From Sphingobacteriales bacterium (lineage in GTDB: Bacteria; Bacteroidota; Bacteroidia; Chitinophagales; Chitinophagaceae): a DNA stretch of 64,000 nucleotides. The notes below the pieces were generated by a model. That model saw only the letters and a list, made by a program, of their open reading frames with translations. It had not been told where the DNA came from and did no database searches. The stretch covers positions 620,001 to 684,000 of the forward strand of contig JACRLZ010000002.1 in assembly GCA_016235125.1 (NCBI GenBank). Direction: 5' to 3'. Positions 33,701 to 42,327 of this stretch are shown piece after piece. A program made the position numbers and the translations under genes. Each line of letters opens with the position of its first letter. Within the stretch, counting starts at the first letter, position 1.

Positions 33701-34873
33701 TTGGCGAAGGTGAAAGGTCCTTCTACATTTGAATATATTCTGCTGGTAACTGCCTGCCTTCTTTTTGCACTGGCAGGTCTTTATTTGCTGGCCAATTTCA
33801 GCCGGCTTTTCAGGGGAACAATTAAGAATGAATTAATCAGAAAAAATCTTGCTGCCTGGATCATTATTCTTTGCATCTCTATCGCCATGTCGCCTTTGAG
33901 TGGAGGTTTTTTCTATCTTTTAGAAAAATATGGATGGGGCTGGACAATAACGGGTCAGCTTATTTCATCTTTAGCCGCTACATTGTTTATATACAATCCC
34001 GTTTGGATAGTGGTGGAGAACAAAAGCCTGAAGCAATTATCATTCATTAAACATAATCTGATTACCCTGTCTGTACTGATCGTTACAACAATTGCTGTCA
34101 ATATTCCGCTGAGTCTTTGGATGTATGGCGAACCAACAGTGATGAAATATGTAATATCAAACAGTATTTATATAGCCGTGGCTACCGGTTTGGTATACGG
34201 CGTTATTAATTACCAGGCCATTGAAAGAAAAAGAAAATTTGATCAGAAAGAACTTGAACTTAGCCGCCTCAGAGAGCTGAAGACGAAAGCAGAACTGGAT
34301 GCCCTTCATTCCAAAATAAATCCTCATTTTCTTTATAATGCGCTGAACTCAATTGCAGATCTATCCGTTACCGATGGAAAGAAAGCAAGAAAGATGACCA
34401 TTGCCCTTGCTGATTTGTTTCGTTACAGTATCAATTATAGTGATCATAACTACTCAACTGTAAAAGAAGAACTGGACATGTCAGAGGTTTATCTTCAGAT
34501 TGAAAAGATAAGATTTGAAGACCAACTTAATTATTCCATCCGGAATGAGGAGGTGGTTTCGAATTACCTGATCCCCCGGTTTCTTTTACAGCCACTGGTG
34601 GAAAATGCTGTGAAGCATGGATTAAAAGCAACTGGGAAAATGACGGAGATCACAATTGAAGTAAAAAAAGATGATCCCGGTTTGGCGATAATTGTATCAG
34701 ATAACGGACCGGCTTTTCCGGACGAGATAAACCCCGGGTATGGTGTCAAAAGTGTTTTTGATAAACTGGACTTATTGTTTCCCGACCAATATGCTGTTCA
34801 ATTCTGTAATGAGCCGGCGAAACAAGTAGTGATTCATATAAATAAATTAATAAAAAATGAGCCGGGTATATAA
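33701..34873 (+). CDS. LytS-like sensor histidine kinase
   Basis: This 390-residue kinase has about four to five membrane segments in its first 170 residues and a His_kinase domain with the phosphoacceptor in KINPHFLYNALNSIA. An HATPase segment follows, with LQPLVENAVKHGL (N-box) and VSDNGPAF (G-box). The usual ligand-binding domain is absent; the membrane part is the likely sensor. There is no ATG near the N-terminus, so it begins at TTG 33701 or GTG 33710. It overlaps the response regulator gene by 17 bp and forms a two-component pair with it. Confidence 0.9.
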   Translation: MAKVKGPSTFEYILLVTACLLFALAGLYLLANFSRLFRGTIKNELIRKNLAAWIIILCISIAMSPLSGGFFYLLEKYGWGWTITGQLISSLAATLFIYNPVWIVVENKSLKQLSFIKHNLITLSVLIVTTIAVNIPLSLWMYGEPTVMKYVISNSIYIAVATGLVYGVINYQAIERKRKFDQKELELSRLRELKTKAELDALHSKINPHFLYNALNSIADLSVTDGKKARKMTIALADLFRYSINYSDHNYSTVKEELDMSEVYLQIEKIRFEDQLNYSIRNEEVVSNYLIPRFLLQPLVENAVKHGLKATGKMTEITIEVKKDDPGLAIIVSDNGPAFPDEINPGYGVKSVFDKLDLLFPDQYAVQFCNEPAKQVVIHINKLIKNEPGI

Positions 34874-35621
34874 GGCAATTATTGTGGATGATGAGCCTGC
34901 CGCCCGCAGGCTGATGAAAAACCTGTTACTGGAACATACCGATACAGTAGAGGTGATAGGAGAGGCCGGCAATGGGAGAGAAGCGATAGAAAAAATAGAG
35001 TCGTTACGGCCTGATCTTGTTTTTCTTGATATCCAGATGCCCGATCTTACCGGGTTTGAAGTGATTGAAAAATTACAGCGGAAGCCCAATATCATTTTTA
35101 CAACGGCTTATGAACAATATGCTATTAAAGCCTTTGAAACTTTCTCAATTGATTATTTGCTGAAACCCATCAGAGAGGAAAGACTTGAGCAAAGCATTTC
35201 CAAGCTTAAAAATTTCGGGAAATTAGATTCGGGTATTGACATTACAGGCTTACAACAAATCATACAGCAATTGAAGGCGCCGCAAAAAGCTACTGCACTA
35301 CCTATAAAGACCGGTGACAGGATAAATCTTTTGCGATTTGAAAATATTTGTTACCTGGAAGCGCAGGATAAGTATGTATTTATTTTCACCACAGAGGGGC
35401 AGAAGCATTTGACCGATCAATCACTCACTTTATTAGAGGAGAAACTACCTCCCCAATTTTACAGGGTGCAGAAATCCTACATTATCAATAAAGAGAAAAT
35501 AAAAGAGATGCATAAGCATTTCAATGGGCGGTACCTGTTCACTATGGATGACAAGAACTCCACCAGGATAATTTCGGGCCGTACTTACAATGACTCAATT
35601 AAAGCAGAGTTTGATCTTTAG
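34857..35621 (+). CDS. LytTR-family response regulator
   Basis: This 254-residue regulator has a receiver domain with acidic residues DD (11-12), phosphoacceptor Asp58 in LVFLDIQMP, Thr in FTTAYEQYAI and Lys in YLLKPI. A C-terminal LytTR DNA-binding domain (about residues 145-250) includes LEAQDKYVFIFT and FYRVQKSYIINKEKI. Translation is probably coupled to the kinase gene. The next gene is the beta-barrel receptor at 35876; whether it is a target is unknown. An imperfect hairpin with AACGGCTG/CAGCCGTT arms (35755-35787) lies downstream. Confidence 0.93.
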   Translation: MSRVYKAIIVDDEPAARRLMKNLLLEHTDTVEVIGEAGNGREAIEKIESLRPDLVFLDIQMPDLTGFEVIEKLQRKPNIIFTTAYEQYAIKAFETFSIDYLLKPIREERLEQSISKLKNFGKLDSGIDITGLQQIIQQLKAPQKATALPIKTGDRINLLRFENICYLEAQDKYVFIFTTEGQKHLTDQSLTLLEEKLPPQFYRVQKSYIINKEKIKEMHKHFNGRYLFTMDDKNSTRIISGRTYNDSIKAEFDL

Positions 35622-35754
35622 TGCCTTCCGATAAGTATCATTTCCAGGTTAGCTTCTGATAATAACCTTTTATGGACTTTTTTGGCCTTTTATCTCAAAA
35701 AAACGGCCATTTGTAACCAGCTTTTTGCTTCTGCGTCTTAATAAGCAGGAAAAC

Positions 35755-35787
35755 AACGGCTGCCATTCATCAATAAATACAGCCGTT
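35755..35787 (+). terminator. Possible terminator after the LytTR regulator
   Basis: AACGGCTG (35755-35762) pairs with CAGCCGTT (35780-35787) over a 17-nt loop and is followed by TTAATTT. It is a weak candidate because the loop is long. Confidence 0.35.
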
Positions 35788-35875
35788 TAATTTAAAACAA
35801 TGTTCTATGTAATACAAAGTACTGAATTTTGACCTGTAATTAATAAAAACAAGTAGATAATCTTAAAACCATAAA

Positions 35876-38329
35876 ATGAGAAAGCTATTAACCTTACTGA
35901 CAGCTCTTAGCCTTACACTTATCAGCCAGGCTCAGTTGAAAAATGGAAAAGTGAACGGCACTGTAATTGATGGAAATGCCAAAACCATTGAATCGGCTAC
36001 TATTACTCTTTTAAGGGCCAATGATTCATCAGTGGCCAAGATGAGTGTGGCTGATAAAACAGGAAAATTTGAGTTTGATGCTGTTTTGGAGGGCAGGTAT
36101 ATTGTTTCGATAAGCGCTGTGGGGCATAACAAAGGTTTTTCTGAAACATTTGAAATAAATACTTCCAATCCGGTTGTGAATTTAAAAACGATTGAATTGA
36201 CGCCGTCAGCCAAAACTCTGGGTGCGGTAAATGTTTTATCCCGCAAGCCCCTGATTGAGCAAAAGATTGATCGTACCATAGTGAATGTGGAAGCATCTGT
36301 GACAAATGTTGGCAATTCAGCTCTTGAAGTGCTGGAAAAATCTCCCGGTATCACTGTTGATAAAGACGGCAATATTAGTCTGAAGGGAAAGCAGGGTGTA
36401 ATAGTGATGATAGATGGCCGGCAGAGTTATCTCGGGGGTGCTGACCTTGCGAACCTGCTCAGGAGCATGAGTGCAAGCCAGCTTGAGCAAATTGAGATCA
36501 TGACCAATCCCCCTGCCAAATACGATGCTGCCGGTAATTCTGGTGTCATAAACATTAAAACCAAAAAGAATAAGCAATATGGGTATAATGGCAGCATTAC
36601 CAGCAGCTACACACAAGGTATTTATCCCAGGTTCAATGAGAGTGGCAACTTTAATTACCGGAATGGTAAAGTAAATGTTTTCACCAGCCTTAACTACAAC
36701 AGAAATCATCGAAGGGAAGACCTTATTATTTCAAGAAACTTCAGGGATAATAACACAAAAGATATTTTGTCAATTTTCGACCAGACATCCAAGATGGCAA
36801 ATGAAAGCCACTTCTATAGTGCAAAAGTCGGGCTTGATTATTTTGCAACGAAGAAAACAACATTGGGATTTGTATTAAATGGTTATCAGAATCCACATAT
36901 CTGGAAAAGCAACACCAATACGGATATCTTCAATCCTAATTATGTTTTGACAAATCAAACAAAGGCTTCTTCCCGGAATGACGATAAGTGGAATAATTTC
37001 AGTGTGAATGGGTATTTGAAAACAGTATTGGATTCAGCAGGGCAGGAATTTTCCACCGACCTTGATTATATACAATACCGGTCAACCAGTATGCAATCAC
37101 TTATCAGCTCGTATTATGATAATGCGGGGAATCTGACTAAGATACCTGATACACTGAATGGCAATCTCCCACAAGACATAACTATTTATAGTGCAAAGGC
37201 TGATTATGTAAAGCCCTTAAAGAAAGGTGCAAAATTTGAGGCCGGACTTAAAGCCAGTTATGTAAAAACAGATAACAATGCGAATTATGATTCATTAAGA
37301 AACGGGCAATTGTATCACGACTATAACCGCAGTAATCATTTTGTTTACGAGGAGAATGTAAACGCTGCATATGTAAACTTCAGCAGCCCATTGGGTAAGA
37401 AATGGAACGGACAGTTTGGCCTCCGCGTAGAGAACACCAATGCAAAAGGTAATCAGCTAACCACAGGCACGGGTTTCAAAAGAAATTATACCCAGCTTTT
37501 TCCCACTGTTTATCTGCAGTATACTGCTAATGAAAATAACCAGTTTGGCATTAATTACGGCCGCAGAATTAACCGTCCCGATTATGAGGACCTGAATCCT
37601 TTCATTCATTTCCTTGATAGGTATACTTTTGAACAGGGCAATCCTGACCTGAAGCCACAGTTCAGCCATAATATTGAACTAAGCCATACATACAAAGGTT
37701 TTTTGACCACCACACTTAACTATAGCAACACCAGCGATATTATTCAGCAGGTAATAGAACAGCACGAAGCAACTAATGAAACATTTGTAAAAAAAGCAAA
37801 TATTGCCACCCAAAACCAGGTAGGTATAGCCATAAGTGCATATAAAGAAATTACTAAATGGTGGAGCGGCAGTGTATATGCCAATCTTGCCAATAACCAT
37901 TTTAAGGGGATTGTAAATAATGAGAATATTTCGATAGGTATCACCATGTTCATGGCTCAGGTTCAGCAGCAGTTTAAATGGGGAAAAGGCTGGGCCGCAG
38001 AGCTGAGCGGATTTTACAGGACAAAGGGGCTTGAGGGGGTGATTTTTATTGATCCCATTGCGCAGGTTAATGCAGGGATCAGCAAGCAAGTACTTAAAAA
38101 TAAAGGCACAGTAAAACTCAATTTCCGGGATATATTTAAAGGAGCAGTGTATACCGGATACAGTAAATACAGCAATGTAGATGCAAGATTTAAAGATGTG
38201 AATGATCAGCAGGCAGTAGGTATCAGTTTTACCTGGAGATTCAGCAAGGGAAAATTGAAAGCAAACGGTGGCAGAAGGGAGGGTGGCGCTGCTGACGAAA
38301 ATAGCAGGGTAAAGAAAGGAGATAATTAA
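35876..38329 (+). CDS. TonB-dependent-receptor-like outer-membrane beta-barrel protein
   Basis: This 817-residue outer-membrane protein has a signal peptide (about residues 1-19) and a carboxypeptidase-regulatory-like domain (about 22-110; GTVIDGNAKTIESATITLL). A plug-like region follows (LIEQKIDRTIVNVE, GNSALEVLEKSPGITVD, VMIDGRQSYL, EIMTNPPAKYDAAGNSGVINI), then a long barrel with outer_membrane_beta-barrel family repeats. It lacks a plain TonB box, so it is of the receptor-like OMP_b-brl_3 type common in Bacteroidota. The ligand is unknown. A strong terminator ends the transcript at 38357-38390. Confidence 0.88.
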   Translation: MRKLLTLLTALSLTLISQAQLKNGKVNGTVIDGNAKTIESATITLLRANDSSVAKMSVADKTGKFEFDAVLEGRYIVSISAVGHNKGFSETFEINTSNPVVNLKTIELTPSAKTLGAVNVLSRKPLIEQKIDRTIVNVEASVTNVGNSALEVLEKSPGITVDKDGNISLKGKQGVIVMIDGRQSYLGGADLANLLRSMSASQLEQIEIMTNPPAKYDAAGNSGVINIKTKKNKQYGYNGSITSSYTQGIYPRFNESGNFNYRNGKVNVFTSLNYNRNHRREDLIISRNFRDNNTKDILSIFDQTSKMANESHFYSAKVGLDYFATKKTTLGFVLNGYQNPHIWKSNTNTDIFNPNYVLTNQTKASSRNDDKWNNFSVNGYLKTVLDSAGQEFSTDLDYIQYRSTSMQSLISSYYDNAGNLTKIPDTLNGNLPQDITIYSAKADYVKPLKKGAKFEAGLKASYVKTDNNANYDSLRNGQLYHDYNRSNHFVYEENVNAAYVNFSSPLGKKWNGQFGLRVENTNAKGNQLTTGTGFKRNYTQLFPTVYLQYTANENNQFGINYGRRINRPDYEDLNPFIHFLDRYTFEQGNPDLKPQFSHNIELSHTYKGFLTTTLNYSNTSDIIQQVIEQHEATNETFVKKANIATQNQVGIAISAYKEITKWWSGSVYANLANNHFKGIVNNENISIGITMFMAQVQQQFKWGKGWAAELSGFYRTKGLEGVIFIDPIAQVNAGISKQVLKNKGTVKLNFRDIFKGAVYTGYSKYSNVDARFKDVNDQQAVGISFTWRFSKGKLKANGGRREGGAADENSRVKKGDN

Positions 38330-38356
38330 TTCAGTTAGCCATTTACTTATTCGAAC

Positions 38357-38390
38357 AAGTCCTGTCTCTTTTTTAGAGACAGGACTTTTT
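38357..38390 (+). terminator. Rho-independent terminator after the beta-barrel protein
   Basis: AAGTCCTGTCTCT (38357-38369) and AGAGACAGGACTT (38375-38387) are perfect 13-bp arms with a T5 loop and a trailing T-run. Confidence 0.9.
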
Positions 38391-38398
38391 TATATTTG
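38391..38398 (+). promoter_or_regulatory. Bacteroidota -7 element for yajQ
   Basis: TATATTTG matches TAnnTTTG and starts right where the preceding terminator's T-run ends, 23 bp before the yajQ ATG. The -33 region falls in the terminator stem and has no TTG. Confidence 0.45.
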
Positions 38399-38421
38399 CC
38401 ACTTAACCAAAACCAACTGTT

Positions 38422-38913
38422 ATGCCTTCTTTTGATATTGTCAGCAAAGTGGAAGCACAAGCACTGGACAATGCAGTGAATGTAACTGCAAAAGAAATAA
38501 CCAACCGGTTTGATTTCAAAGGTTCACATGTAGTAATTGATCTTGACAAAAAGGAATACCTGATCAAAATAGAAACGGAGGACGAAATGAAAATGCGGCA
38601 GTTGATTGATGTGTTGATCAGCCGGGCACATAAGCAAGGCATTGCTCCTGAGGCTTTCGATGCAACCAAAGAAGGAGCTCAAAGTGGCAAGGTGTGGAAG
38701 AAAGATGTGAGAATAAGAAACGGCCTGACACAGGAAGATGCGAAAAAGATTGTAAAGCTGATCAAAGACTCCGGAATGAAGGTTCAGGCCTCAATAAACG
38801 ATGATCTGGTAAGGGTGACCGGGAAAAAAATTGATGACCTTCAGGCTGTCATTCAGCTTTGCAGAAATGCAAACCTGGGAATTCCTTTGCAATATGTCAA
38901 TATGAGAAGCTAA
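38422..38913 (+). CDS. yajQ: YajQ-family nucleotide-binding protein
   Basis: This 163-residue protein has two RNP-like folds. The start MPSFDIVSKVEAQALDNAVN and the runs RFDFKGS, GKVWKKDVRIRNGL, IKDSGMKVQASINDD, VRVTGKKIDDLQAVI and PLQYVNMR at the C-terminus are typical. Members bind cyclic di-GMP in some proteobacteria and RNA or tRNA in others; which applies here is unknown. It is a single-gene unit with its own promoter box. Confidence 0.95.
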   Translation: MPSFDIVSKVEAQALDNAVNVTAKEITNRFDFKGSHVVIDLDKKEYLIKIETEDEMKMRQLIDVLISRAHKQGIAPEAFDATKEGAQSGKVWKKDVRIRNGLTQEDAKKIVKLIKDSGMKVQASINDDLVRVTGKKIDDLQAVIQLCRNANLGIPLQYVNMRS

Positions 38914-39078
38914 CGCCTGAATAAATCTGATTTTCCCGCTTTATATTGTTAATAACATGGTGCATAAGCGGTGCATATCAAAGTACCCAAAAATTTGGAA
39001 CCAGGCATTTGAGAAATTTATATTTGACCTACAACTGCACGGAATTTTAGCAATAAAAAGAAGTGCGGGGAGTGCACA

Positions 39079-39156
39079 GAAACCCCTCAAAAGGTGGATG
39101 TAACTCCCGGAGATATGGAAACCCCTCAAAAGGTGGAAATACTCCCGAAAGCGTCG
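39079..39156. repeat. Two-copy 39-bp tandem repeat
   Basis: Two copies (39079-39117 and 39118-39156) share GAAACCCCTCAAAAGGTGGA exactly, and both have ACTCCCG a few bases further on. They sit in the 410-bp gap between yajQ and rpmE2. No gene is seen in this gap. Confidence 0.65.
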
Positions 39157-39227
39157 GACAGGTAAACTGGCAACAGGATACAGGTTTGGCGCTTTCATCT
39201 TTTGGCACTTGCTTGTTTTATTAAGAT

Positions 39228-39258
39228 TTGGACAAAAAAAAGTTCAGGCCTATCTTTG
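39228..39258 (+). promoter_or_regulatory. Full Bacteroidota promoter of rpmE2
   Basis: TTGG (39228-39231), exactly 19 bp, then TATCTTTG (39251-39258): a full match to the consensus. The predicted transcript has about 60 nt of leader before rpmE2. Confidence 0.75.
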
Positions 39259-39281
39259 CCGCCCAAAAATTATCTTTTAAC

Positions 39282-39303
39282 CTATACGGCAAAATCCGTG
39301 TAG
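39282..39303 (+). promoter_or_regulatory. Leader hairpin upstream of rpmE2
   Basis: CTATACGG (39282-39289) pairs with CCGTGTAG (39296-39303), one T-G, in the leader of the L31 gene, 21 bp before the start codon. An autoregulatory site for L31 is possible but unproven. Confidence 0.4.
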
Positions 39304-39324
39304 CCTTTTAAAAATCATAGTATT

Positions 39325-39579
39325 ATGAAAAAAGGGATCCATCCCGATAAATATCGGTTAGTAGTTTTTAAGGATATGAGTAATGGCCATTCATTCCTCA
39401 GCCGCTCCACAGCCGCCTCAAAAGAGACAGTCAAATGGGAAGATGGCAATGAATACCCATTGGTTAAACTGGAGATATCAAGTACCTCTCACCCTTTCTT
39501 TACGGGCAAAAATATGCTTGTTGACACCGCAGGCCGGATAGATAAGTTTAAAAAGAAATACGCCAAAAAAGCGGATTAG
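39325..39579 (+). CDS. rpmE2: Ribosomal protein L31, type B (zinc-free)
   Basis: This 84-residue L31 of type B has [29 protein letters not shown] and a C-terminal [13 protein letters not shown]. It lacks the CxxC zinc ligands of type A, so it is the zinc-independent form; in many bacteria the two forms are swapped under zinc limitation, but no Zur box is obvious here. It has its own promoter and is followed by a strong terminator. Confidence 0.96.
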   Translation: MKKGIHPDKYRLVVFKDMSNGHSFLSRSTAASKETVKWEDGNEYPLVKLEISSTSHPFFTGKNMLVDTAGRIDKFKKKYAKKAD

Positions 39580-39617
39580 TATTATCTTAGAATGGTTCTT
39601 CTGATAGCAGGAATTGC

Positions 39618-39638
39618 ATTCTGAGCTTGACGAAGAAT
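39618..39638. repeat. Short palindromic repeat (GAGCTTGACGA core)
   Basis: ATTCT and AGAAT arms flank GAGCTTGACGA, just past rpmE2. It is closely related to the copy at 61696-61718. Confidence 0.5.
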
Positions 39639-39660
39639 TGTTTTTCATGGCTATACTTTG

Positions 39661-39696
39661 AAACCTCCCCGATTCATCGGGGAGGTTTTATTATTT
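39661..39696 (+). terminator. Rho-independent terminator after rpmE2
   Basis: AAACCTCCCCGA and TCGGGGAGGTTT (12-bp perfect arms, loop TTCA) are followed by a T-rich tail. Confidence 0.88.
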
Positions 39697-39712
39697 TTAC
39701 CCACTTATTTCT

Positions 39713-40891
39713 ATGCCTAAGATCATCTTTACTGAAGAGTTTTGCCAGCCGGAAAACCTGCATCCTTTTACGCTTACAAGGCAAATACAGGATATTCGGG
39801 TGGGCATTCTTACTATCCGGGAAAAATGGGAACTGATGCTGGGTTTTTCATCTTTTGACAGAAAAGAAGATGATTACAAAGACCTCGACAGATCAGTGAG
39901 TATAAATGAAGCGGTCGGCAATGATGTTTGCTTTATGATTCATGGCAATATATTGCCGGATACAGCCTTAATAAAGGCAGTCAGGAAGTTGAAGAATGGA
40001 GAATTCATCACTGCAGGCGGAAGTTCAGGGATCATTTTCCGGTTCACAAAAAAAGAGATGCAGGATAAGTACAAGATAAAAGTAACAAAGGCCATTTCTT
40101 TAAAAAGGAATCCGAAAAACATTTCTTACCCATGGGATATCTTTCAACTGAATGATTGGGCTATTCGCAAAGATTTTGCATTGCTGACCAAGAAAAGAAA
40201 ATCGCAACCTCTTTCAAAAGCAAATAGGGTTATAAAACCGTCGCAGGTATTTATTGAGAAAGGCGCAAAAGTTGAGAACAGTGTCATCAACGCATCCACC
40301 GGCCCGGTATACATTGGGAAAAATGCCGAGATTATGGATGGTTGTATCATTCGTGGTCCCTTTGCAATGGGAGAAAAGTCCTGTTTGAAGATGGGAACAA
40401 AAGTTTACGGAGCTACAACCCTGGGTCCCGCTTGTGTTGCAGGCGGTGAGATAAAGAATTCGGTGCTTTTTGGCTACAGCAATAAAGCACACGATGGTTA
40501 CCTCGGTGATTCAGTAATTGGTGAATGGTGCAACCTGGGAGCAGGCACTACTAATTCAAATATGAAGAACAATGCCAGCGAAGTAAGAATATGGACACCT
40601 AAAGGAGAAATGACTGCCGGTGTAAAGTGCGGAGTAATGATGGGCGATTACTCCAAAACGGCGGTAAACAGCGCTATTAATACAGGTACTGTGATCGGGG
40701 TTTGCTGTAATGTTTTTGGCTCAGGTCTTACTCCTAAATATATTCCCAGTTTTTCATGGGGAAGTGAAGGTGTAAACAGGTATGAATTTGAAAAAGCAAT
40801 ATTGGACATTGATGATTGGAAGAAACTGAAAGGAGAAAGCATCACAGATAATGAAAAAAGTATTTTGAAATATATATTTGAGAATTATTAA
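39713..40891 (+). CDS. GlmU-like sugar nucleotidyltransferase/acyltransferase-fold protein
   Basis: This 392-residue protein belongs to the Bacteroidota GlmU-related family. Its N-terminal domain (about 1-190) starts PKIIFTEEFCQPENLHPFTL rather than with a normal nucleotide-binding signature, and the C-terminal half (about 190-350) is a left-handed beta-helix with hexapeptide repeats (VFIEKGAKVENSVIN, VYIGKNAEIMDGCII, CNLGAGTTNSNMKNN). It probably makes or binds sugar nucleotides, but true GlmU activity is not certain because the LxxGxGTRM motif is missing. The frameshifted DUF4177 gene abuts its stop and tpiA follows, so the three probably share a transcript. Confidence 0.82.
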   Translation: MPKIIFTEEFCQPENLHPFTLTRQIQDIRVGILTIREKWELMLGFSSFDRKEDDYKDLDRSVSINEAVGNDVCFMIHGNILPDTALIKAVRKLKNGEFITAGGSSGIIFRFTKKEMQDKYKIKVTKAISLKRNPKNISYPWDIFQLNDWAIRKDFALLTKKRKSQPLSKANRVIKPSQVFIEKGAKVENSVINASTGPVYIGKNAEIMDGCIIRGPFAMGEKSCLKMGTKVYGATTLGPACVAGGEIKNSVLFGYSNKAHDGYLGDSVIGEWCNLGAGTTNSNMKNNASEVRIWTPKGEMTAGVKCGVMMGDYSKTAVNSAINTGTVIGVCCNVFGSGLTPKYIPSFSWGSEGVNRYEFEKAILDIDDWKKLKGESITDNEKSILKYIFENY

Positions 40892-41109
40892 GTGATACAA
40901 AAATTCGAATATAAAGTACTTGAAATATTCGAACAGGCGGAATATTCAGCAGCGGAGGGAAATTTAATTTCCAGGAAATAACCAACAGCCTGAATGATTT
41001 GGGTAAGGCAGGGTGGGAGGTAGTTGGTTGCACAGACATAAACCGGTATGGCGGAACTTCAAAGAATATAATGATAATTCTGAAAAGGCCAATCAACGAC
41101 AACGAATAA
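40892..41109 (+). pseudogene. DUF4177 small protein, split by a -1 shift
   Basis: From GTG 40892 the frame reads IQKFEYKVLEIFEQAEYSAA and stops at 40979-40981. In the -1 frame the rest of a DUF4177 protein continues (FNFQEITNSLNDLGKAGWEV, then DINRYGGTSKNIMIILKRP) to a stop at 41107-41109. The join lies in G_GGA_AAT_TTA (40957-40966), which contains two overlapping X_XXY_YYZ heptamers. A simple one-base indel is the default reading; programmed frameshifting is possible. The gene fills the space between the GlmU-like gene and tpiA exactly (2-bp gap to tpiA). Confidence 0.75.
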
Positions 41110-41111
41110 AT

Positions 41112-41873
41112 ATGAGAAAACAAATTGCCGCAGCAAACTGGAAAATGAATCTGACTTTTCAGCAGGCTGAAAAACTTATTGATGATGTACTTGATGCAAA
41201 TATTATGCTGTCTTCAAACCAGTTAGTATTGTTTGCAGTTCCTTATCCTTATTTACTGATGACCCGGAGTGATGTGGAAGATGAATACAATTATGAAGTG
41301 GCGGCACAAAACTGCCATCATGAAAAATCAGGGGCATATACAGGCGAAGTGTCTGCCGGGATGCTGCATTCCATAGGCGTTAATTATTGTATTGTCGGGC
41401 ATAGTGAGAGACGTGAATATTTTGGCGAAACAAATACAATGCTGGCTGAAAAAATAAATCTATGCCTCGGAAATAAGATTGTCCCTGTTTTTTGTTGTGG
41501 AGAACCTCTTGCTGTCAGGGAAGCAGGTACCCAGAATAACTTTGTGGCTAAACAATTGGCAGACTCATTATTTCACCTCCCTGCTGAAATAATCAGGGGG
41601 CTTATTATTGCTTATGAACCAATCTGGGCCATTGGTACCGGAAAAACGGCTACATCTGAGCAGGCACAAGAAATGCATCATCATTTACGTTCTGTTATTG
41701 CAAGGCAGTACGGCACTGCTGTAGCTAATGAAGTTCCGATTCTTTATGGAGGCAGCGTAAAAGCAAATAATGCCAAAGAGTTGTTTGGTTGTGCAGATGT
41801 GGATGGAGGGCTGGTAGGAGGGGCATCATTAGTTGCAGCTGACTTTATTGAGATCATAAAGGCCCTGAAATAG
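41112..41873 (+). CDS. tpiA: Triosephosphate isomerase
   Basis: This 253-residue enzyme interconverts dihydroxyacetone phosphate and glyceraldehyde-3-phosphate. The catalytic Asn9 and Lys11 are in AANWKMN, the electrophilic His in IVGHSERR, the base Glu in IAYEPIWAIGTG, and the phosphate loops YGGSV and GGLVGGASL are intact. The start at 41112 gives the conserved N-terminus; the longer open frame from 41013 runs through the DUF4177 remnant. Confidence 0.97.
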   Translation: MRKQIAAANWKMNLTFQQAEKLIDDVLDANIMLSSNQLVLFAVPYPYLLMTRSDVEDEYNYEVAAQNCHHEKSGAYTGEVSAGMLHSIGVNYCIVGHSERREYFGETNTMLAEKINLCLGNKIVPVFCCGEPLAVREAGTQNNFVAKQLADSLFHLPAEIIRGLIIAYEPIWAIGTGKTATSEQAQEMHHHLRSVIARQYGTAVANEVPILYGGSVKANNAKELFGCADVDGGLVGGASLVAADFIEIIKALK

Positions 41874-41934
41874 TTTCCGGCAGGCAAATCCGGTTATAAC
41901 AGCTAATATTATACAGGCTCCTTATCACATAGTA

Positions 41935-42327
41935 TTGCAAAGAAAAAACCAGATACTTCTGAGTTTTTTAAAGATCAGGGCAGTTGTAAATGGTAAAGAA
42001 ATTTATCCTTTGCTCAACACACGGCCTGTAGTAATTCCTGTATTTGAGAATAATCCACGGATAGTAGTTACGGATGGATATCATATCACCAAACCGCTCA
42101 AGCTGGTTTATAAAGACCTGCATACTTACTGTTTCAGAGTTTCCTGTACCATCTCCGATTTGCACCTGATCATCGGATTTGGAGTACTGGCTGTGTTGTA
42201 TCTGTCAGGAATGTTTACAGGCCTGATGCCATTAAAACTGTTTAGTTTTCTTCCTTTAATCTACCTGCTTGGATTTTATTACCTGAACAGAAAAGAGTTC
42301 ATCAGACTTGTGCCGGTAATTAATTAG
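41935..42327 (+). CDS. Small membrane protein of unknown function
   Basis: This is a 130-residue protein with a soluble beta-rich first half (LKIRAVVNGKEIYPLLNTRPVVI) and two membrane helices in the second half (about residues 75-117). The first half resembles a small carrier or PEGA-like strand pattern, but no family is recognised. There is no ATG, so it starts at TTG 41935. It lies 61 bp past tpiA and overlaps the convergent Kir channel gene by 4 bp. Confidence 0.5.
   Translation: MQRKNQILLSFLKIRAVVNGKEIYPLLNTRPVVIPVFENNPRIVVTDGYHITKPLKLVYKDLHTYCFRVSCTISDLHLIIGFGVLAVLYLSGMFTGLMPLKLFSFLPLIYLLGFYYLNRKEFIRLVPVIN

Noticed and set aside
39079-39156. Possible CRISPR array (20-bp repeats at 39-bp spacing)
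   Set aside because: Only two copies, the spacers share sequence, and no cas gene is present.
38941-39198. An 85-codon minus-strand frame in the yajQ-rpmE2 gap
   Set aside because: It runs across the tandem repeat and has a repeat-derived composition (LLRGF twice); no homologous family recognised.
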